Positions 1 to 9,275 of a stretch of 64,000 bases of DNA are shown one piece after another. Under the pieces are notes generated by a model. That model did no database searches. It saw nothing but the letters and a program-made list of their open reading frames with translations, and was not told the DNA's origin. How positions within the stretch are numbered: the stretch's first letter is position 1; every line of letters begins with the position of its first letter. The stretch is from positions 310,001 through 374,000 of the forward strand of contig NZ_CP061179.1 of the NCBI RefSeq assembly GCF_017355405.1. The letters are read 5' to 3'. Source of the DNA: Roseomonas haemaphysalidis (GTDB lineage Bacteria > Pseudomonadota > Alphaproteobacteria > Acetobacterales > Acetobacteraceae). Position numbers and translations under genes: made by a program.

Positions 1-3000
1 CGGCGACGCTGGGCGGCGGCGTGAGCTTCAACTACGCCACGGCGCAGAAGTACTTCGGGTTGCTCTGGGGATCAGTCGACTCCGGCAATACCATCACGTT
101 CTACAACGGCCTGGTTCAGGTGGGGGTGATCACGGGTTCCACCGTGAGCAGCAGCCCCAACGGGTCGCAGGGCGCAGACGGGTCTTACTTCGTCAACATC
201 AATTTCACGGACACCTCCTTCACCCGGGTGGTGTTTTCCACCCCGTCGCCAGCCTTCGAATTCAACGCGATCGCCTATAGCGCCAGCACCGTTCCCACCA
301 CGCCCAATCAGACCGGCACGCCGACCGTGACCACCGCCACGGACTCCGGCACCGGCAAGGTCGTGGGCTATGACAGCGCCCCCGCCACGCTCGGCGGCAC
401 GGTCTTCCTGGACGCCAACGCGGACGGGCTGGCTGCGGCCTCGGACGCCGCCGTTTCCGGCGTGACAGTGCGGCTGATGAACTCGGCGGGTGCCGTGGTC
501 AGCACCGATGTCACGGATTCCACCGGCGCCTACAAGTTCAACAATGTTGCGGCCGGCAACTACACCGTGACGGTGGTGGCGCCGTCCGGGGACCGCTTTT
601 CGCCCACGGCTGCTGCGGCGACGGGCAGCAAGGTGGATAGCGGCGGCTTGGCCAGCGTGTCCGTCACGGCCGGCAGCAGCAACACCATCAACGCCGGCGT
701 CTACGTGCCTGCCAGCATCAGCGGTACCGCCTTTGTCGATGCCAACGGCAACGGCGTGCAGGATAGCGGCGATACACTGCTGGCTGGCGCCACGGTGCAG
801 CTGCTGAACAGCGCCGGAACGGCGATCACCACCACCACCACCGCAAGCAACGGCACCTACAGCTTCACGGGCGTGACGCCGGGTGATTACGTGGTGGCCT
901 TCACAGCGCCATCCGGACGCGTCTTCACGGCGCGCGACCAGGGCACGAACGATGCGATCGACAGTGACGTAGGCACCAACGGGCGCACCGGCACCATCAC
1001 CCTGGCCTCCGGCGGCAGCGCCAGCAATGTCTCGGCCGGTGTTTATACGCCGGTCAGCATCAGCGGCGTCGCCTTCCAGGATCGCAACGCCGACGGCCTG
1101 CAGGGCACCGGCGATACCCTGCTCGCGGGCGTGGCCGTGCAGCTCCTGGATGCCAGCGGTGCGGTGGTGGCCAGCACCACCACCGCCACCAACGGCGCCT
1201 ACAGCTTCACCAGCGTCGCGCCCGGCACTTACCAGGTCAGCTTCACCGCGCCCGGCGGCACGGTGTTCACGCTACGTGACCAGGGCACCAACGACGCCAT
1301 CGACAGCGATGTCGGCAGCAACGGGCGCAGCGGCTCCATCACCCTGGCGTCCGGTGGCAGTGCGGCCAACGTCTCGGCCGGTGTCTACACGCCCGCCACG
1401 ATCAGCGGTGTGGCCTTCACCGACAACAACGCAGACGGCGTGCAAAGCAGCAGCGATGCCGTGCTGGCGGGCGTTGCCGTGCAATTGCTGGATGCCAGCG
1501 GTACGGCGGTCGCTAGCACCACGACCTCGGCCACCGGGGCATACAGCTTTTCGGGCGTGCGCCCCGGTACCTACCAGGTGGCCTTCACCGCGCCCGGCGG
1601 CACGGTGTTCACGCTGCGCGACCAGGGCACCAACGATGCCATCGACAGCGATGTCGGCACCGACGGCCGCAGCGCCAGCCTGGTGCTGGCTTCCGGCGAC
1701 AGCATCGCCAACCTGTCCGCCGGCGTTTACACGCCTGCCAGCATCAGCGGCGTGGCCTTCACGGATACCAACGCTGACGGCGTGCAGGGCGCGGGTGACG
1801 CCGTGCTCGCCGGCGTGGCGGTGCGGCTGCTCGATGCCGGCGGCGCCGTTGTGGCCACCACCACCACCGCCGCCAACGGTGCCTACAGCTTCAATGGCCT
1901 GAAGCCCGGAACCTATGAGGTCGGTTTCGCCGCGCCCGCCGGCACGGTGTTCACCGCGCGCGACCAGGGCAACAACGACGCGACGGACAGCGATGTCAGC
2001 AGCGCGGGATTGAGCGGTAGCCTGACCCTGACCTCCGGGGCGAGCATCGGCAACCTGTCGGCCGGGATCTACACGCCCGCCACCATCAGCGGCACCGCCT
2101 TCACCGACAACAACGCCGATGGCGTCCAGGGTGCGGGCGATACGGTGTTGGCCGGCACGACGGTGCAGTTGCTGGATGCCAGCGGCGCCGTGGTCGCGAC
2201 CACCACAACCTCCGCCGCCGGGGCCTACAGCTTCACCGCCATCCGGCCCGGCACTTACCAGGTTGCCTTCACCGCGCCGAACGGCACGGTGTTCACCCTG
2301 CGTGACCAGGGGACCAACGACGCTATCGACAGCGATGTCGGCGCCAATGGGCGGAGTGCCGCGATCACGCTGGCGTCCGGCGGCAGCGCCACCAACATCT
2401 CTGCGGGCGTTTACACGCCGGTCAGCATCAGCGGCGTCGCGTTTCTGGACAGCAACGGCAACGGCATCCAGAACACCACGGATACGCTGCTGACGGGCGT
2501 GGCTGTGCAACTGCTGGATGCCAATGGAGGCGTGGTGGGCAGCACCACCACCTCCGCGACTGGAACCTACAGCTTCACGGGCGTCGCGCCCGGTACCTAC
2601 CAAGTGGCCTTCACCGCGCCCGACGGCACGGTCTTCACGGCACGCGATCAGGGTGGCAATGACGCGATCGACAGCGATGTGGGCAGCAACGGGCGAAGCG
2701 CCACATTCACGCTGACTTCAGGCGGCAGCGCGGCCAATGTCTCGGCCGGCGTCTATGCGCCGGTCAGCATCAGTGGTACCGCCTTCGTAGACCGCAACGC
2801 GGATGGCGTACAAGGCCCGAGTGATACCGTGCTGGCGGGCGTGCCTGTGCAATTGCTGGACGCCAGCGGCACCGTGGTCGCGAACGCCACGACCTCGGCC
2901 ACCGGTGCCTACAGCTTCACGGGCGTGGCGCCCGGGACCTACCAAGTGGCCTTCACGGCGCCCAGCGGCACGGTGTTCACCCTGCGCGATCAGGGCACCA

Positions 3001-6000
3001 ACGACACCATAGACAGCGACGTGGGCGCCAACGGGCGCAGCGGCGCCATCACCCTGGCATCCGGCGGCAGTGCCACCAACGTCTCGGCGGGCGTCTATGC
3101 GCCGGTCAGCATCAGTGGCACAGCCTTCGTGGATGGCAACGGCAACGGCCTGCAGGACCCGGGCGATGCCGTGCTTTCCGGAACCACCGTGCAGCTCCTG
3201 GATGCCGGCGGCGCGGTGGTGGCCAGCACCACCACCTCCTCCACAGGGGCTTACAACTTCGCGGGCGTGGCGCCCGGCACCTATCAGGTGGGCTTCACCG
3301 CGCCTGCCGGAACGGTGTTCACGGCACGCGACCAGGGCACGAACGATGCGATCGACAGCGACGTAGGCACCAACGGGCGCACCGGCACCATCACCCTGGC
3401 CTCCGGTGGCAGCGCCAGCAATGTCTCGGCCGGTGTTTATACGCCGGTCAGCATCAGCGGCGTGGCGTTCCAGGATCGCAATGCCGATGGCCTGCAGGGC
3501 ACCGGCGATACCCTGCTCGCGGGCGTGGCCGTGCAGCTTCTCGATGCCGGCGGTGCCGTGGTGGCCAGCACCACCACCGCCACCAACGGCGCCTACAGCT
3601 TCACCAGCGTCGCGCCCGGCACATACCAAGTCAGCTTCACCGCGCCGGATGGCACGGTGTTCACGCTACGTGACCAGGGCACCAACGACGCCATCGACAG
3701 CGACGTGGGCGCCAACGGGCGCAGCGGCAACCTCACCCTGGCCTCCGGCGGCACCGCCACCAATGTTTCGGCCGGTGTCTACACGCCCACCGGCATCAGC
3801 GGCGTCGCGTTTCTGGACAGCAACGCGGATGGCTTGCAGGGGCCGGGCGACACGCTGCTGGCGGGTGTGGCGGTGCAGTTGCTGAATGGCAGCGGCGCCG
3901 TGGTGAGCAGCACCACCACTTCCTCCACCGGTGCCTACACCTTCGCCGGCGTGGGGCCGGGCAGCTACCAGGTCGCCTTCACCGCACCGGATGGCACGGT
4001 GTTCACGCTTCGCGACCAAGGCACCAATGATGCCATCGACAGCGATGTCGGTGCCAACGGCCGTAGCGGCACCATCACCCTGGCATCGGGCGACAGTGCT
4101 GCCAACGTCTCGGCCGGCGTGTATGCACCCGTCAGCGTTGGTGGCGTGGCCTTTATCGACAACAACGGCAACGGCATCCAGGACGCGGGTGACGGCCTGG
4201 CCGCCGGCGTGGCCGTGCAGCTCTTGAACGGCAGCGGCGCCGTGGTGGGCAGCACCACCACCTCCTCCACCGGGGCTTACAGCTTCGCGGGCGTGGCGCC
4301 CGGCACCTATCAGGTCGCGTTCACCGGCCCCGCTGGCACGGTGTTCACCGCCCGCGACCAGGGCACGAACGATAGCATCGACAGCGACGTGGGCACCAAC
4401 GGGCGCAGCGGAAGCGTCGTGCTCAGCTCGGGGGGCAGCAGCGGCGCCGTATCGGCGGGCTTCTACACGCCGGCTGCTATCAGCGGTGTCGCCTTCACGG
4501 ACAGCAACGGCAACGGCATCCAAGACACGGGCGATGCCGTCTCGGCCGGCGTGACGGTGCGGCTGACCGACGCCAATGGCGCGGTGCTGGGCACCACCAC
4601 CACCTCGGCCACCGGGGCCTACAACTTCGCCGGACTGGCGCCGGGCGCCTACCGCGTGGCTTTCACCGCACCCAACGGCACGGTGTTCACGGCACGCGAC
4701 CAGGGCAGCAACGACAGCATCGACAGCGATGTCGGCGCCGATGGTCGCAGCAGCGTCATCAACCTGCAATCGGGCGCCAGCGTGGGCAACGTCTCCGCTG
4801 GCGTCTACACGCCCGTCACGATCGGCGGCGTCGCGTTCACCGACAACAATGCCGACGGCGTACAGGGCACGGGGGATGCCGTGCTGGCGGGCGTGGCGGT
4901 GCGGCTGCTGGATGGCACGGGCGGCATCGTCGCCAGCACCACCACCGCGGCCAATGGCGCCTACAGCTTCGCCGGCGTGGCGCCGGGTACCTACAAAGTG
5001 GCTTTCACGGCACCTGACGGCACCGTGTTCACGCTGCGCGACCAGGGCAGCAACGACGCCATCGACAGCGATGTCGGCAGCGATGGCCGCAGTGCGCTCT
5101 TCACTCTGCCGTCAGGCGGCAGCTCCGCCAACCTGTCGGCTGGCGTCTACACGCCTGCCAGCATCAGTGGCACTGCCTTCGTGGACAGCAACGGCAACGG
5201 CGTCCAGGATGCGGGCGACGCGGTGCTGGCCGGGACCACGGTACAGCTTCTGAACGGCAGCGGCGCGGTGGTGGGCACCACCACCACCGCCGCCAATGGC
5301 ACATATAGCTTTGCGGGGTTGCAGCCCGGGCGCTACGAGGTGGCCTTCACCGCGCCCGCCGGTGCTATCTTCACGGGTCGCGACCAGGGCAACAACGACA
5401 GCCTGGACAGCGACGTCGGCGCCAATGGCCGCAGCGGGTTGATCACGCTGGCATCCGGCTCCTCCGTCGGCAATCTCTCGGCCGGCGTATACACCCCGGG
5501 CCGGGTCAGCGGCATCGCGTTCACCGATACCAACGCGGATGGCATCCGCAACGGTGACGAGCCGGTGCTGGCGGGTGTCGCAGTGCGGCTGCTGGACAGC
5601 AACGGCGCGGTGGTCGCCAGCACCACCACCGCCGCCAATGGCACCTACAGCTTCGGCAGCATCGTGCCCGGTACTTATCAAGTGGCCTTCACCGCGCCCC
5701 GCGGCACGGCCTTCACGGCGCGCGACCAGGGCACCAACGACGCTGTCGACAGCGACGTCGGCGGTAACGGCGAAAGCGCGCCCTTCACGCTGGTGTCGGG
5801 TGGCAGCGTGTCCGACCTTTCCGCTGGCGTGTTCACCCCCGGGCTGGCGCAGCTTGGTGGCTATGCCTGGATGGACGCCAATGGCGATGGCATCCACGGC
5901 AGCGATGAGGTTGCGCTGCAGGGCGTCATGGTGCGGCTGCTGGATGCAAGCGGCAAGGCTCTCGGCCCGGTCACAACGACAGATGCTTCCGGCTTCTTCA

Positions 6001-8147
6001 GCTTCACCGGCCTCAGCGCCGGCAGCTACCGCGCGGGCTTCGCGCCACTGCTCGGCAGCACGTTCACGCTCGCTGACCGTGGTGGAAACGAGGCGTTGGA
6101 CAGCGATGTCACCGGGGCGAACGGCGTATCCAGCCTTCTGGTGCAGCTTGGCAACGGCACGGTGGACAACCGCAGCACTGTGGGGCTGGTGATTGACCTA
6201 CGGCAATCACCCAGCTACGCGCCCAGCGTCAATCTTGGCGATGGCGACAACAACTTCTCCAGTGGCACCGACAGCCCGGCGGTGGTGCATGGCAACGGCG
6301 GCAACGACATCCTGCAGGGCCGGGGTGGCAATGACACGCTGTACGGCGATGCCGGCAACGACTTCATCAACGGCCATGAGGGCAATGATGGCCTGAATGG
6401 TGGCGACGGTGACGACAACGTCCAGGGCCAGGAAGGCGACGACCTGATCCTCGGCGGTGCCGGCAACGACATCGGCGAGGGCGGCCTCGGCAACGACGTG
6501 CTGCTCGGCGGCCCCGGCAACGACAACATGCAGGGCGAGCTGGGCGACGACATGCTGTTCGGCGGCACTGGTGACGACATCATGGTCGGCAACGAGGGCA
6601 ACGATCTGCTGGCCGGCGGCGCGGGCAACGACTCCCTGCCCGGAGGGCCCGGCAATGATGTGGTCATCGGCGGCCGTGACAACGGACGGCTGGTGCTCAA
6701 CGCCGCCGGACAGCTCGGCGGCTTCGTGGTGGGCGACCTGATCGAGGGTAATGAAGGTGCCGATGCCTTCGTCTACCAAGCGGGCGATGGCGTCGACTTG
6801 ATGCTGGATTTCAATCCGGCCGAGGGTGACACGTTGACCATCTATGGCCACACCGCCTTCAGCGCCATCGGCCGCCTGCCGGACGGGCGCATGGCGCTCT
6901 ACCTGGGTCCGAACTCCGGCTTCGTGATCAACAACGACATCTTCCGCGACATCCCCGCCGGCAGCCCGCTGCCAGGCATCCGCTTCGTCCAGAGCTTGGC
7001 CGACGCCCCGGGGGATATCGTGGGTGGCGACATGGTGATCCCGATCCTGGCACGGAACTGGCTGTCCAAGTTCCAGGGGCTGGGGCCCATCACGGTTTCG
7101 CAGGACTTCCCGGCACTGGATCAGACTGTCTCGCCCCAGGATCTGACGAACGTCACCTTCGACAACTATCTGCAGCTGTCCAGCACCAACGACTCCGTGA
7201 CGCTGCCGGCCGGAAACAACTGGGTGGATGCCGGTTCCGGCTACGACGTCATCACCGCGCCCGGCGGGTTCCGCGGCGTCGGGCACGCCCTGCTGCCCGG
7301 CGGCCTACGGCTCGACATCGGTAGCAGCACCGACCTGATCACAGGCGGGGAGGAGGTGCGCTTCGCCGACGGCACGCTGTTCCTGTCCCCCGACAGCAAT
7401 GCGGCGCAGGTGTTCCGGCTTTACGATGCGGCGCTCGGTCGCACGCCGGACCAAGGCGGCTTGAATACCTGGATCGCGCAACTGGATTCGGGCGCGCCGC
7501 TGATCAACCTGGCTGACGCGTTCCTGGGCAGCGCGGAATTCGGGCAGCGCTACGGCAACCTCAGCAACCAGGACTATGTCACGCTGCTGTACCGCAACGT
7601 GCTGGACCGGGCGCCGGACGAGGGCGGCTATGCACTGTGGAACTCAGTTCTCGCGGCCGGCGCCAGCCGGGCGCAGGTGCTACTGTCCTTCAGCGAAAGC
7701 GCGGAAAACAAGGCTGCCCAATTGCCAACGACTTCGGCCGGCATCTGGGACCTGTCGGAAACCGCGGCCCAGATCGCCCGGCTCTACGACACCGCCCTGG
7801 GCAGGCTTCCGGACGTGGCCGGGCTGAGCTTCTGGCGCGGCAACATCGAATCCGGTGGCTTCACACTCAATGGCGTCGCCGAGGCCTTCGTGAACTCGGC
7901 TGAGTTTCAAGCGCAGTACGGCAGCCTGTCCAACCGTGCCTTCGTTGAGCTGGTCTACCAGAATGCGCTGGACCGCAACGGCGACGCGGCGGGCATCGAC
8001 TTCTGGACCAACAACCTGGACAGTGGTGCGTTCAGCCGCAGCGGGGTGGTGCTCGGCTTCTCGGAAAGCGTGGAACACCAGGCACTGACCGCGCCCAATA
8101 TCGTCAGCGAGGACCCGGGCCGCTTCGGCATCCTCTTCACCTCGTAG
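1..8147 (+). CDS. Giant repeat surface/secreted protein, SdrD-like repeats + RTX + two DUF4214 domains (5' partial)
   Basis: The frame is open to the left edge (codons start at base 3) and the visible N-terminus begins inside a domain, so the true start is probably outside the window; a GTG at 21 is only a possible start (2708 residues from there). Numbering from that GTG: residues 1-90 look like an extracellular beta-sandwich of the PEP-CTERM/surface-protein kind. Residues about 121-2063 are 17 SdrD_B-like units, mostly 114 residues (342 bp), each with a DxNxDG-type calcium loop, an LLDxxG strand, YSFxGVxPGTY and RDQGxNDxIDSDVG. Residues about 2075-2225 are RTX repeats (GGxGNDxLxG). About 2460-2560 and 2580-2690 are two DUF4214 domains (RLYDxALGRxPD, FLGSAEFGQRYG). 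RTX plus DUF4214 suggests calcium-dependent folding outside the cell and type I secretion. No secretion genes are nearby. The role, perhaps adhesion or S-layer-like, is inferred. Confidence 0.85.
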   Translation, partial: ATLGGGVSFNYATAQKYFGLLWGSVDSGNTITFYNGLVQVGVITGSTVSSSPNGSQGADGSYFVNINFTDTSFTRVVFSTPSPAFEFNAIAYSASTVPTTPNQTGTPTVTTATDSGTGKVVGYDSAPATLGGTVFLDANADGLAAASDAAVSGVTVRLMNSAGAVVSTDVTDSTGAYKFNNVAAGNYTVTVVAPSGDRFSPTAAAATGSKVDSGGLASVSVTAGSSNTINAGVYVPASISGTAFVDANGNGVQDSGDTLLAGATVQLLNSAGTAITTTTTASNGTYSFTGVTPGDYVVAFTAPSGRVFTARDQGTNDAIDSDVGTNGRTGTITLASGGSASNVSAGVYTPVSISGVAFQDRNADGLQGTGDTLLAGVAVQLLDASGAVVASTTTATNGAYSFTSVAPGTYQVSFTAPGGTVFTLRDQGTNDAIDSDVGSNGRSGSITLASGGSAANVSAGVYTPATISGVAFTDNNADGVQSSSDAVLAGVAVQLLDASGTAVASTTTSATGAYSFSGVRPGTYQVAFTAPGGTVFTLRDQGTNDAIDSDVGTDGRSASLVLASGDSIANLSAGVYTPASISGVAFTDTNADGVQGAGDAVLAGVAVRLLDAGGAVVATTTTAANGAYSFNGLKPGTYEVGFAAPAGTVFTARDQGNNDATDSDVSSAGLSGSLTLTSGASIGNLSAGIYTPATISGTAFTDNNADGVQGAGDTVLAGTTVQLLDASGAVVATTTTSAAGAYSFTAIRPGTYQVAFTAPNGTVFTLRDQGTNDAIDSDVGANGRSAAITLASGGSATNISAGVYTPVSISGVAFLDSNGNGIQNTTDTLLTGVAVQLLDANGGVVGSTTTSATGTYSFTGVAPGTYQVAFTAPDGTVFTARDQGGNDAIDSDVGSNGRSATFTLTSGGSAANVSAGVYAPVSISGTAFVDRNADGVQGPSDTVLAGVPVQLLDASGTVVANATTSATGAYSFTGVAPGTYQVAFTAPSGTVFTLRDQGTNDTIDSDVGANGRSGAITLASGGSATNVSAGVYAPVSISGTAFVDGNGNGLQDPGDAVLSGTTVQLLDAGGAVVASTTTSSTGAYNFAGVAPGTYQVGFTAPAGTVFTARDQGTNDAIDSDVGTNGRTGTITLASGGSASNVSAGVYTPVSISGVAFQDRNADGLQGTGDTLLAGVAVQLLDAGGAVVASTTTATNGAYSFTSVAPGTYQVSFTAPDGTVFTLRDQGTNDAIDSDVGANGRSGNLTLASGGTATNVSAGVYTPTGISGVAFLDSNADGLQGPGDTLLAGVAVQLLNGSGAVVSSTTTSSTGAYTFAGVGPGSYQVAFTAPDGTVFTLRDQGTNDAIDSDVGANGRSGTITLASGDSAANVSAGVYAPVSVGGVAFIDNNGNGIQDAGDGLAAGVAVQLLNGSGAVVGSTTTSSTGAYSFAGVAPGTYQVAFTGPAGTVFTARDQGTNDSIDSDVGTNGRSGSVVLSSGGSSGAVSAGFYTPAAISGVAFTDSNGNGIQDTGDAVSAGVTVRLTDANGAVLGTTTTSATGAYNFAGLAPGAYRVAFTAPNGTVFTARDQGSNDSIDSDVGADGRSSVINLQSGASVGNVSAGVYTPVTIGGVAFTDNNADGVQGTGDAVLAGVAVRLLDGTGGIVASTTTAANGAYSFAGVAPGTYKVAFTAPDGTVFTLRDQGSNDAIDSDVGSDGRSALFTLPSGGSSANLSAGVYTPASISGTAFVDSNGNGVQDAGDAVLAGTTVQLLNGSGAVVGTTTTAANGTYSFAGLQPGRYEVAFTAPAGAIFTGRDQGNNDSLDSDVGANGRSGLITLASGSSVGNLSAGVYTPGRVSGIAFTDTNADGIRNGDEPVLAGVAVRLLDSNGAVVASTTTAANGTYSFGSIVPGTYQVAFTAPRGTAFTARDQGTNDAVDSDVGGNGESAPFTLVSGGSVSDLSAGVFTPGLAQLGGYAWMDANGDGIHGSDEVALQGVMVRLLDASGKALGPVTTTDASGFFSFTGLSAGSYRAGFAPLLGSTFTLADRGGNEALDSDVTGANGVSSLLVQLGNGTVDNRSTVGLVIDLRQSPSYAPSVNLGDGDNNFSSGTDSPAVVHGNGGNDILQGRGGNDTLYGDAGNDFINGHEGNDGLNGGDGDDNVQGQEGDDLILGGAGNDIGEGGLGNDVLLGGPGNDNMQGELGDDMLFGGTGDDIMVGNEGNDLLAGGAGNDSLPGGPGNDVVIGGRDNGRLVLNAAGQLGGFVVGDLIEGNEGADAFVYQAGDGVDLMLDFNPAEGDTLTIYGHTAFSAIGRLPDGRMALYLGPNSGFVINNDIFRDIPAGSPLPGIRFVQSLADAPGDIVGGDMVIPILARNWLSKFQGLGPITVSQDFPALDQTVSPQDLTNVTFDNYLQLSSTNDSVTLPAGNNWVDAGSGYDVITAPGGFRGVGHALLPGGLRLDIGSSTDLITGGEEVRFADGTLFLSPDSNAAQVFRLYDAALGRTPDQGGLNTWIAQLDSGAPLINLADAFLGSAEFGQRYGNLSNQDYVTLLYRNVLDRAPDEGGYALWNSVLAAGASRAQVLLSFSESAENKAAQLPTTSAGIWDLSETAAQIARLYDTALGRLPDVAGLSFWRGNIESGGFTLNGVAEAFVNSAEFQAQYGSLSNRAFVELVYQNALDRNGDAAGIDFWTNNLDSGAFSRSGVVLGFSESVEHQALTAPNIVSEDPGRFGILFTS
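414..6210 (+). repeat. Tandem coding repeat, about 342 bp period, 17 units
   Basis: In-frame tandem repeats encode the SdrD_B-like units of the giant protein. Unit junctions recur at the codons for SISGxAF, for example near 714, 1056 and 1398, giving a 342 bp period. Sixteen units are close in sequence. The first (from about 384) and the last (from about 5850) are divergent, as expected for edge units of an array grown by unequal exchange. The period is a multiple of three, so copy-number change would keep the frame. Confidence 0.85.
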
Positions 8148-8166
8148 CGGCGGCTCGGCGGGGGCA

Positions 8167-8187
8167 CCCTGGCTTCAACGGCCAGGG
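8167..8187 (+). terminator. Possible terminator hairpin after the giant repeat gene
   Basis: CCCTGGC and GCCAGGG form a perfect 7-bp stem with a 7-base loop (TTCAACG), 20 bases after the stop codon. No T-run follows, so it is a weak candidate. A TATACT hexamer directly downstream (8192-8197) could be a -10 element for the next gene. Confidence 0.35.
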
Positions 8188-8222
8188 GCCCTATACTGGC
8201 GGCCTTAGTCCGGGGTCAGCCG

Positions 8223-9074
8223 TTGTCCGATCGTTTCAAGGTCCTGCTGCAATACGCGCTGCCCAAGCAGCGCCTCACCACCCTCGCCGGGCGTGTCGCG
8301 GGCGCGCAGGGCGGTCCGATGACTACCCGGCTGATCCGCTGGTTCGTGGCCCGCTATGGCGTGGACATGAGCGAGGCGGAGAACCCGGACATCGCCAGCT
8401 ATTCCAGCTTCAATGCCTTCTTCACCCGCCCCCTCCGGCCCGGTGTCCGGCCCCTGGCGGCGGCCGACTTCGTGTGCCCGGTGGATGGGGCGATCAGCCA
8501 GTTCGGCGCGATCGACGACCACCACATCCTGCAGGCCAAGGGCCACCGCTTTTCCACCACGGAACTGGTGGGCGGGGATGCCGCGCTGGCTGCGCGCTTC
8601 CGCCACGGCGGCTTCGCCAACCTGTACCTGTCGCCACGCGACTACCACCGCCTGCACATGCCCTGCGACGGCCGCCTCACGCGCATGGTCTACGTGCCCG
8701 GCGCGCTGTTTTCGGTGAACCCCGTCACCGCGCGCGGCGTGCCCAACCTGTTTGCGCGCAATGAGCGCGTGGTCTGCGTCTTTGAATCCCCCGAGCACGG
8801 GCCCTTCGTGATGGTGCTCGTGGGCGCGACCATTGTCGGCAGCATGGCGACGGCCTGGCACGGGGTGGTGAACCCGAAGCGCACCGGAACCGTGTCCGCA
8901 TGGGACTACGCGGGCCAGGACATCCTGCTGCGCAAGGGCGAGGAAATGGGGCGCTTCCTGCTCGGCTCCACGGTGGTGATGCTGTTCCAGCAGAATGCCA
9001 TCGCGTTCAACGAGGCGTGGCGGCCGGAACGGGCGGTCCGCCTGGGCGAGCGGATGGGCGACCGCCCCGCCTGA
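8223..9074 (+). CDS. psd: Phosphatidylserine decarboxylase proenzyme
   Basis: Converts phosphatidylserine to phosphatidylethanolamine at the inner membrane. At 283 residues it aligns end to end in character with the bacterial PSD-B type: N-terminal FKxxLQYxLPK and VDMSEAENPDIASY, then CPVDGAISQFG (candidate catalytic Asp88), DYHRLHMP (candidate catalytic His142), YVPGALFSVN, and the self-cleavage motif LGST at residues 247-250. Serinolysis there would yield the beta chain and a pyruvoyl alpha chain. The start is TTG at 8223, chosen because the protein then begins like the Escherichia coli enzyme; no ATG fits. It stands alone, with no phosphatidylserine synthase gene beside it. Confidence 0.95.
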   Translation: MSDRFKVLLQYALPKQRLTTLAGRVAGAQGGPMTTRLIRWFVARYGVDMSEAENPDIASYSSFNAFFTRPLRPGVRPLAAADFVCPVDGAISQFGAIDDHHILQAKGHRFSTTELVGGDAALAARFRHGGFANLYLSPRDYHRLHMPCDGRLTRMVYVPGALFSVNPVTARGVPNLFARNERVVCVFESPEHGPFVMVLVGATIVGSMATAWHGVVNPKRTGTVSAWDYAGQDILLRKGEEMGRFLLGSTVVMLFQQNAIAFNEAWRPERAVRLGERMGDRPA

Positions 9075-9086
9075 CGCCGCAGGCCG

Positions 9087-9178
9087 TTGCGCAAATCACC
9101 GGTCTATCTGCGCATTTCGTGCAGAATTTTCGGATCTACGGCGCGAAGCGCTGCCTATATTTGCGTGGTTCGCGCAAA
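9087..9178 (+). promoter_or_regulatory. Candidate operators/promoter ahead of the sugar-acid operon
   Basis: The 201-base gap before the permease gene is less GC-rich than its surroundings and holds several dyads: TTGCGCAA at 9087-9094, CTGC-9-GCAG at 9108-9124, and TTTGCG-7-CGCAAA at 9160-9178. A shared GCGCAAA core recurs. A TTGACT box lies at 9185-9190 with a poor -10 candidate 17 bases later. These are plausible binding sites for the DeoR regulator encoded at the end of the cluster; the assignment is inference. Confidence 0.35.
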
Positions 9179-9275
9179 ACTGGTTTGACTCGGCGCGCGC
9201 TCCGGTCAATGCACCTCGCCTGAAGTCCGCCCACCCAGGCCGGACCATACGCAGTGCCGAGGATCGTCCATCCCC

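Noticed and set aside
714..5850. Regular repeats as a CRISPR array or satellite
   Set aside because: The period is 342 bp, in frame, and encodes SdrD-like domains; there are no spacers.
1272..5897. Long open frames on the minus strand opposite the repeat gene (443, 303, 367, 261 residues)
   Set aside because: They are mirror frames of a GC-rich tandem repeat; they are Gly/Ala/Arg/His-rich, themselves repetitive, and lack ribosome-binding sites or domains.
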